DNA from: Todiramphus chloris collaris
Taxonomy: Eukaryota > Chordata > Aves > Coraciiformes > Alcedinidae
Reading direction: 5' to 3'
Assembly (NCBI GenBank): GCA_025345505.1
Contig: JANVCC010000077.1
Location: 9,913,163-9,977,162 of the forward strand
Length of the DNA stretch: 64,000 nt
In this document: positions 1 to 11,000 of the stretch, piece by piece
Layout: the number at the start of each line of letters is the position of its first letter
How positions within the stretch are numbered: position 1 is the stretch's first letter
The notes under the pieces: model-generated
The model's input: the letters and a program-made list of their open reading frames with translations, nothing else
What the model was told of the DNA's origin: nothing
Database searches by the model: none
Translations under genes and position numbers: made by a program

Positions 1-1246
1 GGTTTTTTTTGTTTGTTTGTTTTTCCAATCTGTTTTTAATGAGCAGTTGGTAGAAAAATTCTTGCAAGCATCCTGTTTCTTCTTGTGTCTGTGGTGTCTT
101 CCAGAGAGAGACAACTTAAGACCAAAATGAAGAATTCTTGATTTCAAGCCTAAATTTTATCTGGCCTGGTACATGTGTTAACATCTCATGTTTTCATTGG
201 TCCTACAAAGCCAGATAATTATTTACAGAGGAAAAAACCAAAAATCCTCAAAAAGAGGACAAAACACCACCAATTGTCTGACAGAAAATGTAATTTAACA
301 GTTTAAAGGGGAAGAAAAAACACCAACCAAGTCTTGCTGAATCAGGAACATACTAGATCAGCTACCAAGGGCTGGACAGCTGCAAAACAAGCTCGGTGTC
401 ATTTTGTCAGATTTTCATAGGAGTCACTTATTTTACCTGGAACTAAGTTATTTACAATCTAGAAAGTTAAGATTGAAGATTTAATTGGTGAACTCCTGGA
501 ATTCTCCCTTTGAAATGCCGACGCATACCTGACAGTTTGAGTTTTTCTTCAGCAACGTTACCGTATCAAGTGACATCTACTGTTCTGGTTTTGCATTTAA
601 TTAATCAGTATTAATTTATTATACTGTAAATAATGGCAAAGTTATCAAATAAAGGCAACTTTAATATTATGGTTTACTTCTGGAGCACTTCCCCATTTGA
701 AATCTCCAAGAGTTCCAAACCAACTACTAGATCTGAAGTTACTTATTCTTCTCTAGGATTAAATTTTGTTCCCAACACTGTTACAAAAAATTAAAACTTC
801 TTACTTTTTTTTACTCTCAATGTAGAGATTAACATCATACCAGCAGAAATTAATTAAAATTAACAAGCCTTTTTTATCTGCAACTTTCAACTTAATGTTT
901 AGTTTTGTTAGACATTAAGGACAAATATTTTAGGAACAAAACTACAAACCAGCACAGCAGTATTTTTCTGTAAGGGGGAGTTTTTCCATGTTTTGACATG
1001 TTGGTTTTTTTTCTTTAAACAGACAATGCAAATATTTCTACTAGTTTTACTATTTTCTTCAGTGAAATGTTGTATCTTCATGAAAGTGGAGTAACAAAAA
1101 TGCTGAAGAGTCAAAGACAGGTGGGTAATTTCCATGACCAACCTTTAATAGCAGTAACTTAAAAGAAATAAAAGTTTCGAAATAGAATCAACCTGAAATC
1201 TGAAGCTCGCTAGTGCTGACAGACCAAGTGCTTGAATGGGACAAAG

Positions 1247-1371
1247 CACTCACTGGGGAGGCCCCACACTCACTGGGGAGGCCCCACACTCACTGGGGAG
1301 GCCCCACACTCACTGGGGAGGCCCCACACTCACTGGGGAGGCCCCACACTCACTGGGGAGGCCCCACACTC
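1247..1371. repeat. 20-bp minisatellite, 6.25 identical copies
   Basis: The unit CACTCACTGGGGAGGCCCCA repeats six times without a single mismatch, plus five bases. On the MCMBP strand each unit contains CCCCA/GTGAGTG, a strong 5' splice-site-like motif. Because 20 is not a multiple of 3, all three plus frames stay open and cycle through the same peptide; that explains the overlapping open frames here, which are not genes. Confidence 0.97.
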
Positions 1372-1815
1372 CTTTATTCATTATCACAGGAAGCAGAAAG
1401 GCCATTCTAATGAATCAGAGGTATTTTGGTCTAAAGAATTACTCAAATTAGTGGCCTTTTCCACCAAGTGACACTGTCCAGAGCTTTCTACAATGCCAAC
1501 AAAGCTATGCTAAACAAGGAACCATCTTGTCTTGTTACTGCTCATTTGTGGTCTGAGAGAGAGATTTTTATCTCAGCATAAGAATTTCTGAGCAAAATAT
1601 GAGAAACTTATGGAAAGTAAAATAGAGAAAAAAAATCCCGCAAGAGCTGAAGCCTCGAGCTGCCTGAGAAGGTTGCAGACCAAGCAGAAAGTTCGTTCAA
1701 GCAGTGAAATGGGATATGGAAACCACAAACAGTTTTGTAATAGAAAGTTGTCACTGGGACACCATTAGCATTACTGTCTTAAAATATATCAACTTTTAAC
1801 CTTGCAGATGAGATT

Positions 1816-1907
1816 CTTTAAAAAAAAACAAACCAAAACCACACACACACAAAAAAACCCACAACCCAACCCAAAACTAACACAACACAACAACCAACCA
1901 ACCCAAA
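1816..1907. repeat. AC-rich low-complexity run
   Basis: The plus strand is almost entirely A and C, with CA and CAACC/CAACA steps. On the MCMBP strand it is T/G-rich and begins just downstream of the exon 12 donor at 1915. Confidence 0.85.
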
Positions 1908-1915
1908 ATATCTAC

Positions 1916-2081
1916 CTGTTGTGTCAAGCTGTCCTTGCTCAAGCTGAGTTTCATCTATGACAAGGGAAGTGTTGCTGGCAAGCTGCAGTACCCCACTGAC
2001 TAAGCGATTAGCTGCGTAGTCCTTGTGTGGGATAAACCGCGAGTGGTTCATGTTTGCAATGGTCATCTGCAGGCGATAGGA
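1916..2081 (-). CDS. MCMBP: MCMBP coding exon 12, last exon in the window (residues 409-463)
   Basis: Acceptor CTCTTTGCAG, donor GTAGAT at 1915. It encodes [40 protein letters not shown] and [15 protein letters not shown]. The intron begins with an extremely GT-rich stretch on the gene strand. The following exon (VHNV... in the family) lies beyond base 1. Confidence 0.95.
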
Positions 2082-5000
2082 CTGCAAAGAGAAGAGAAAA
2101 GAATCAGCTTCCCTAGTGAACAGCTTCTCTAAGAGCTGTAACCCTGAACCTCCGCAGTAAGTAAACCAAAACTTGTTACCACGACACAGCACACACTTTA
2201 TCACAAACGTCCAAAAGCTACAAACTTAGAAAACCAGAATTCCCACAGGAAAACAAGAACCGGTCACTCTGGTCACCTGTATTGCACATCTAGGGTAAGC
2301 AAAAGAAGTATAAATGATTTCCTGCAGCCATACAATGATACAGTTACTGTAAAGTATCTGCAGAATGGCATCCACAAACTTGGGGGTAAACAGTGCTGAC
2401 ATGATAATTAAATGACCTAAATATCTAAACATACCAATCCAGAAAGACCAAATAAAGTATGCAGTGTCTGTCTGTTTAAATACCTATGGGAATATGATTT
2501 TATCCCATATTTATCCTCAGTGACCAGCTAAATAGAGACTTCAACTGACAACTCTCCATTTTTTATCCACCCTCTACACGATAGCAGGGGGCTTCATTTA
2601 TGAAGCCTGCTTTTAATTGAAACATTGTTCATTTGCTCGGAACAAGTAGCCCAACGTTTACCACCAGAAAGATGAAAGCACTACAAGGCCATTATTCTTA
2701 CTGCTGGAACAAGCTGCTGGATGATGCGGTAGATGTGCTCCGTGAAGATGCTGTTCCTTGGACACCCGCTCAGGTTGACTGTGAATTTTCCCAGAGGAAG
2801 CACATCTCGTCTCGCGTAACTAAACCGGAAATAGCACAGGTTAGGCCAGCATGACTGACACGGTGAGAAGAGGTATCAATCAGTTTGTGTGCTGCCAGTA
2901 TCTCCGACAGCTAGCAGGATTCCAACAGTAATAAATGCTAGCCACCTTTTCTTCCTTCTCCAGTGTCCAAGGAGCTAGGTTAGGCTGAGAGCTGCTTTGG
3001 AAGGCTTTGCAGCACTGCAGAAAAGCAGTACGTTTATAGTGCTCGAGATCCTGCCGTGTGCTTCCCAGACGTTCTGTTCTCCTTGTGCTCTACTGTTACT
3101 CAGTAAATGAACTTCATTGTCCTTTCTCACGGCACAATCTCAATTTCCCTGCTTATCATACTTGCTCATATCCTTTACCTGCCCTCAGCTTTCCTCTCCC
3201 TCTTCTCACTGTACATCTTCTCCCCATTCTTGACAACTTTCAACTTTTTTTGCGATACCAGCTAAGAGAGAAAACACATTCTAGTCTAAGTCTTAGAGCA
3301 TTCACAGTCTCACTAGAAAGAACAAAGCGTGCACAGAATAAAAACAAAGCCCTCATTCTGATCTTGAAGCACTTATTTTTACATAGGGACAAGGGTTCAG
3401 ACTGTAACACAACCCCACCACTGATCTTGCCAGCTGATAATGCTGCTGCCATGCTACTGCGGCTGCATCTCTCTTGATACCCCCCGTTTTGCCGAGGCTG
3501 AGAGCAGGGATGAGAAAGCTAAGATGCTATGACCAATCACAGCTCTGTAAACACTTCTGTTAAACAAGTACGTGCTTTACTACTCACTTTGTAGCAAAAT
3601 GGAATTTCTGAAAACCATAAAACAAGTAACTTATTTTCCAATATATTATTTTTTTTAAAAAATGGATGCCATTTTCATTTTGCAGAAAGACTAAACTGAA
3701 ATTTGAACCTGAAAACTATACTTAATCTCATCAAAACATACTGTCTGAAGTTGCACACCTGGAATTTCAACGAGACAAAGGATGCTGCTCTTTCATCCAG
3801 TGACAGTTTAAGCCAACATAAAAGAACATTAAGCATATCCACTTTACTCAGACAGGAAGACAGATCTAAAGGGGGGTCCCTCAAACTTACCAATAAACAC
3901 GTCTACATTTAGTTAAACTCACTAAATGTATCTTACAGTATCTTTTAATACCTGAACAGTAACTGCTGCAGTGAGTACCTGTCATCTTTGAGAAGTCAGC
4001 TACATGTCCTAGTCAATAGGAGAAGCTAGAGATAAAAAGATGTTTTCCTATCTGTTTAAATCTTGGAGATTCTGTCCACTCTAAGGAACACTGAAAGGAT
4101 ATGCTGCCACAAAACTGGACTTTTAACAAAACTTACTGTTATTTCAGACAATAAAATCTGTTTACTGTGTCTACTGTGACAGGACAACTCTAGCTGGACA
4201 AAGTCCTGCTGGAGTAAGCACTGTTTAAACTATTTCTGCCATTTATTTGCAGAGTGGTGAAGAACCCCATAAAAGATTTCTTTTAAATGATGAATATATA
4301 AATTCTCAGCACACATCTAAATACTTACACTGTAGAGATGAGATGCAATATAAGGTATTCAGCAGCCAAACTGTCTCCCAGGAGGGCGTGGGTGAGGAAC
4401 CCAAGCAACTCTGCTCTCACTGGTGACAGCTCAGACATGAAATTAGAAACAACTGATAAAAGAGCAGAAGACAACAACAAGTATTAGAAAAGATGCTGTT
4501 CCTCTTCCCTCTCTGTAAACCTTACTTTCCAATACAGTTTGATGAAGAAAAATGGTTGCTCTGAAGCAGTTTAGGGAAAATCAACAAACACTCATTGGTT
4601 TTCCAACTGAGCAATTACTGGCTTTGGATAATCTGAGTCACTCAGTATTTCCTTGGAAGTGCTTTCTTTTTAAAATTAGATATTGTGTAAAGCATTAGCA
4701 GAAGGCTGTAAAGTTTGAAGCCAAATTTCTAGAATTGATAGCCCAGCCATACTATATTCAAGGCAGAAAAACCCCCAACCCCTTACATGTAGCACAGATC
4801 AGGACAACCAATACAAAGCAGGCAAAGAAGAAAACAGTAAATATCAATTACATCTTTGTGTGCAAAAAATTCAATTAAAAACCCCACCAAACCCACATTC
4901 AAGCAGGCTGTGAAGAACAGCATAGTTGCTTAAAAGCAGAATTGCCTTATTTTCTTCTTAGTATTAGGTTTCTTTACATTGTTGGTATGTTTATTTTTGC

Positions 5001-8000
5001 TGTTACTCTAACTTGGAAATCTAATTTTCCAACAAGTCACTACTCCATTTGAAACTGCACAAAATCTTACAGCTGAGAAACTTGGTAAAATCCTTGGGCA
5101 TAGAGAATGCAAAACAAAGTTTCATATGGATCACATTATTCAGAAAAATAAGCACGTATGCATCACAAACACAAACATTTGTATCTTGTCCAGTTCTGTG
5201 GTGTTGAAAAATCATTCCTCCCTTTAATAAGATTTAAATTTAGACCCTGCCATTGATGCATTTGTGTCTCAGCAAAGAAGAAGTTCACATGCACTAGAAA
5301 ACTGCACATTTACATGTATGCCAAGAGAGGTCAAGTTCAGATACTCACAGGTTTTACTCTCCTCTTCATTAAGGCAGACAGGCAGTAACGGGTTAATGTG
5401 TTGCAATTTCTGTGCCAAAATCACATGGATTCTGGGGACTAAGGAGGCTGGAGGACTGTGTACTCTCTGTTCTTCTGCTGTGTCCATACACTCCATAGGA
5501 TCCAGGGTTGAGCTGTCCCTAGGAAAGGGCACAGCACAACTGGACTTAGAAACATTCCACACAAACTAACAGCAGCTGGAACCAGGCCAAGAACAGAGCA
5601 GACTGGGACAAACAACATCCGCTCCCAGCTCCTGGTAACTCCTCCCATAGTTAAACCACCTTCTTTAGTGGTTTTTATGAACACCATAAACACTGCACCA
5701 GAGATATAATAAATACAGAAATGCCAAAGCATACTCAACCAAAAAGTTTGCATTTTATTATTTTCAGAAAGTAATCAGATCTTACTTTACTGAGAAAAAC
5801 AAACAAAAACCTCAAAAAAAAAACCCCAAAACAAAACAGCCCAAACAAAACCACATTATTTGCTGCACCATTGAATAAGATGTAGCTGCAAAAAAAAAAA
5901 AAAGTTGCACACTGTTCTGTCCAGCAGGTACTGAATGAAGACTAAACAGTCACTTTTAAGAAAATAAGGTAATGATCTATTACATTTGTGTTGCTCATGC
6001 ACATATGGGATTTTCATATTCCATCAGGTTTCAGAGCCTGACACAAGATCTTCTAGACAGCCACAGAACAGCTACCGAGTGAAAAAAAAAAAAGAGTAAA
6101 TAAATCCTACTGTACAACAGCTCAGACTTGAAGGTATTCCCTCTTAATTTCAGAGTTCAGATGCACAAGTGTTGCTCCCCCTGACGATGCCTTACAAAAT
6201 TCCTTCCAAGTGGTTTCATTTGTTATGTAGAAACTAAAATCCCTCACGTGACTATTTCAGATGATAGCAAAGTTTAATCAGCTTGTAGTGGTTTTAAAAA
6301 GCTGGAAGGCTTTCGAACTTCAAAGCCTGTTGAGCAGTCTACCAACAGATCACCTACTCTTTCCACGAAAACAAACTTCCTTTGTCTGCATTCAGAACAT
6401 TGGTACCTGCCACTGTTTTGTCCATCTGTGATAGAATGACATGCAAGAAAAACACCCGACAAGCTACGACTGACCAACTGAGCTGTCAGTCTGGGATTAG
6501 CTGGCAGACAGATGATAACCAAAAGCAGCTGACCAGGCTGACTTAACCTACAAGAAGCTGGGGCTGAGAAGGATTGACGCTGCACTCTTGCTATTGTACT
6601 TATCAGAAAGATAAACAAAAGTCACCGACAGAAGTAATTTGAAGAGCAATAGTTCAAGACATCGTTATGTCTTCAATGTTAAGATCTGTCAACAGTTTTA
6701 ATTTTAAAATTGACTTCTTGTGTCCCTCTAGGTTAGTTTGTATTTTCTCAAGCAAGCAATTGCTGAAGAGCAGGTTATCAGTGGTATAATGGTGATGATA
6801 CACCTTAATTAATGAAAAAATCAACGGAATTTTTATTCATTGTGGTCACTTTCACTCTCCGTGCAGACAGGCAAAGTTATTTTTCTTGTTTCTGTCTTTT
6901 AATATTCTTCAGAGTTGTTTATGGTAGCAACTTTAATGGACTTAGGCTTTAAAATTCTAAAATGTCCTTTTGAAATAAATTCTATCTGAAAGCTTTGCTC
7001 ACTATTCACTCACTCGCTGAAAGTTTAATAGACATGAAAGAGTACAAACCATTTGGCTATAGAAGCATTTTTGCTTTATAGGCTGCATAACAATCTAAAG
7101 ACAGATGCCTTTTGTATCTAAGGGTATGGACGTACCAGAGTGCAATGGACTTTGGTTTACAGGACAGCAGATCTAACACCTTCCACATCAAGGTTTTTTT
7201 TAAGCAACCAAATTCACCCTTTAAGCATCATTGTTATGCATTTACACCTTTCCCTGTCTGCATTAAGGGGACAGCAAAAAAAACCCACCCCAAATTTGCT
7301 CATTGAAATAAAAAGTTCCTTCATTTCAGGATCACACATCAAGGGAGCCTTACCTCTCTTCATTGTTTACTATGCTCAGCACCGGATCCACGGAGAGAAT
7401 CCCATACACCTCGAGGACATCATTGACTTTGAAGCTGTCCCAGCTCTCATAGACCTGCCACAAAGACAAACTAGTTCCTCTGACTGCACGCTTTTCCCAG
7501 TTGGCATTCTTTTGCTAGACAAATGTCAACAATTGTTTTCTAATCTGATTTATCAAGATTTGCTGAGCAACAGAGCATTCAACACAGTAACAGAAGAGGA
7601 ACGTTGTGTTGGAAGTTTCATACAGTCAAGATAGCATACTAGTGAATCAAAGACTATTTCAAATAAAAATAAATAAATAAATGTGTAGTTTATTGTTTTT
7701 TGGCTTGTTCCATCACAACTTTTTTTCCTTTAGAGGAAAAATCCTAAAAGCAAAATACCAGGTTTCGATACCAGCTACACTCAAGCATCTAGTAAAGGTA
7801 TTTTTATTTATTTATCTTTTAAACTAAGTGTAGTGTGAATGTGCAAGCCATTGAAAGGTTTTAGCAATTCAAGAACAGCACTCGTAAAGAAAAATGACAT
7901 AATAGTGAAGGGAAAAAATATGATTATCCATAGATACAAAATCCTGGACCTGAAAGACAATTTCCCCGCCTCTAAATCAACGCTAGATGAACTACATTCT

Positions 8001-11000
8001 AACTCCAGATTCTGTCTGCCTCAGTGAGGCCACTGCTACGTACATCATCTCTCCATTTTTGTTACCTTTACAAGACATGCTGGTCCCTTCTCTCCTGGCA
8101 ATGGGAAATTTAAGTCAAGTGGAGGGGAGCAGTTAGGAGAAATGAGATGATGACCTGCAGAAGCTTCTGTTTCTAATCTCTTGGGCTCCACACATCCATG
8201 GATATCACCTCCACTGCCTGAAAAATACAGGATTTGGATGTTCTTTAAACAGAAACACACAAGTGAATGACTCTTCTTTAGTAAGCAACACAGAATTAAA
8301 CTGATTTACCATGATGCCAGAGATGAAAGTATTTAATAATGTAATGTATATGACAGAAGATACTCTTAATCAGAATAGAAAAGTCTCACAAATGCCTATT
8401 TTGTATTATCAAGTACGAATGAGAGGACCGGTAAAGATTCACGTGCCTTAGAAACCCAAAGATGGCCAGAAATGTTCAAAATCCAACTAATGCTTAAACC
8501 ACGGCTATTTTTTTTTTTTATAAATTCCACAGGACTGCAAAAGTATAATTTTTTTGCACATCATGTTAAAAACAAACAAAAAAAAGATAGTTCTTAAAGA
8601 TGAGTGTATGCATCAACAAAACAGTTTACATTACAGTGGGAAATTAAACAAAAACTCCTAAATTTCAGCCTGCTGCTATAAACCGTGCACTGCGTAAGGG
8701 CAACACACAAGTGCTGCTGTACAAAATACCAGTTTCAGGAATTAACTCCAGAAGGCACTGCCAACAGGACATACAACACTGCTGGCTCTCCCCCGTGACT
8801 TCAATTTAACCCCCCAGTGACCTTCACCAAAGCCACCAAATGAGTTGTGAAGGCTGCAGCAACCAAAGCGATTCCTACTACTGCAAATGCTTCCACATTT
8901 GAAAAGGAAATTTCTGCTCCTTCTGAAAAGACATCGTAATAACTCTTCAGCAATAATGCCTATTACCCAGATGTTGCTCTTTTTGTTTAGATGGATGTAG
9001 GTCCATGTCCTCGTCTTCTTCATAGCTCCTCTTGTGGCGACTTGGTGTGTAGGATGTTGAAGGACTAACTCGAGCTTGGCTTGCACTAATGTATGCGTAA
9101 AATTGTGGATTAAGGACAACCACAGACTCAGCTGAGAAAATTCAAGCAAATTCAATGTGATTTGTTTGTTTGAAACAAAATGCTGTTATCCCATTTTGAG
9201 CAAGATATTAAAACAATGATTCAAAGTGTTACTTAGACATCATAGAACCATAGAATTGTTAGGGTTGGAAGCGACCTTAAAGATCATCTGGTTCCACCCC
9301 CCCTGCTGTGGGCAGGGACACCTCCCACTAGAGCAGGTTGCTCAGAGCCCCATCCAGCCTGGAATTAAAAACTTCCAAGGATGGGGCTTCCACCACCTCT
9401 CTGGGCAACCTGTTCCAGTGTCTCACCACTCTCATGGTGAAGAAATTCTTCTTATCAATCATGTTATTACAAAAATTATGTTTGTTCAATTTTAAATTTT
9501 CATTAGCACTCTGTGCCAATGACAAGCAAGAGTTTTCTTACATCCTGAACTCAAAATATGAAATAGCAACTCATAGATTTACCATCACATCCTTATCTTT
9601 TTACAAAATCCAGTGTACTTTAAGGTTTCTAGACCTCTCTCCCCACTCCCTTGGAGAAGAAAATAACAAAGAATTCATGAAAGGTGTTAAAATAAGCATC
9701 CTGTATCCATTTCACTCTGAAACCTCAACTTCTATTTAGCAGGAGAAACTGAAGATGGTTTGTTGCTCCTCAAAGTGTACTGTTTGTATAACAGACCAAA
9801 AAAAGATATTTCTTTCACCCATGCTGATTCACCAGGCACTGGAACGCAGTAGAAAGTCTGTCTCTCTGAGGTGACAGTTTGTGAGGAGTTCAAATCAATT
9901 TCCTGCTGAGGCTGAAAAGGCAACAGAAGTTTTGTTAAAAATCTGATTGGAGTTTCTTTTCTTTTTTTAAATTAATCCCTCAGATTCAGTTACTCAGACA
10001 GAAGTTCTAACAAACATGCAGGAATATATACTCATGGAACAGTGAATCCAAACTGCCTGTACCTACAATGCTTTGATTCGAACTGCACTGTGCTACCAAT
10101 AGGAAATTGTTTTCCATAGCAGAAAGTTTCAAGATCAAGAGCTCAAGCAAAACAAATTTTAAATCAACAGAAACAGCTTGAAGCCTGCTGAAGTTGGAAT
10201 GCCCATGAGCAGTTAAGATTACTCTGCTTGCTAAGCTGAGATTTATTTTTGCATGCTAAGAGCAGTATCTCCATGAATCCACTTGCAAGTTGCAAGTAAG
10301 CTTGGAACTTACACACCCCACGTTTCTGTCTAACATTTCATCTCAAAATAAAACTTGTGTAGCTTACCCCGCATTCTGCCACATCTCTGTATTTACCAAA
10401 ATGCAAAACCTGTCAAGAAAAAGGCAGCGTGATTATTCTGTTTCTGATATTCAGCATCCTGAATATCAATTCCTTACAACAAAATTACTGCAGTCAAAAG
10501 TCGCTCAAAGATATACTGCCAAAGCTCTCATTATTTTAGTAATTTTTATTCCTCAGCAGATATGTAAGTGGCACCTCATTGATGCCATTTGAGTCATACA
10601 GAGTTACTATTAAATAGTGTCCAGAATTCACAGGTTTAACTCAGAAGCTAAAGAAATACAAGGACTAGAATAGGTAAAATTATAAACATTTACTAAAACA
10701 ATAAATCAGTGTTTTACTTACACGTGCATTTGTGTTTGGGTCAACTGTCTCATACACTCCCATGTAAAACTCGGGATCAAACATATCTTGAACCATGCAG
10801 CGGAATTTCACTAAACTGTTGGGTTTTAGGTAATGTACAGGAACATCATTCAGGGATGGAACCTATAAAGAAGAGCTTATTCTAAACAACGGGTATATGT
10901 TAAGAAATGCTCTGAAGTAAGCCCAGAACCAGCACAGAAGCTGTCATCAACTTGTTCTCTGATCATCTGGTATATCCTACTGTTCAGTTACTTGTCTCCA

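Larger units (their letters stand above)
1..1915 (-). other. MCMBP intron 12 (5' part), no exon seen
   Basis: This AT-rich non-coding stretch lies between exon 12 and the window edge. I looked for the remaining MCMBP exons here and found none. It holds a 20-bp minisatellite (1247-1371) and a low-complexity AC-rich run (1816-1907, GT-rich on the gene strand) just inside the exon 12 donor. Confidence 0.8.
2082..8065 (-). other. MCMBP introns 7-11 (non-exonic parts)
   Basis: AT-rich intronic DNA separates the exons at 2702-2819, 4329-4452, 5349-5518 and 7354-7454. I see only short A or T runs and no clear transposon, RNA gene or extra exon. Open frames of 60-140 codons here resemble no known protein. 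Confidence 0.6.

Noticed and set aside
1213-1471. Overlapping open frames of 65-79 codons on the plus strand
   Set aside because: They are produced by the 20-bp minisatellite, which has no stop in any plus frame.
7140-7634. 164-codon plus-strand ORF
   Set aside because: It runs antisense over MCMBP exon 8 and has no recognisable domain.
9328-9525. 65-codon minus-strand ORF within an MCMBP intron
   Set aside because: It is the C-terminal scrap of a CR1 ORF2 and not an MCMBP exon; the family sequence passes directly from WVKE to AYIS.
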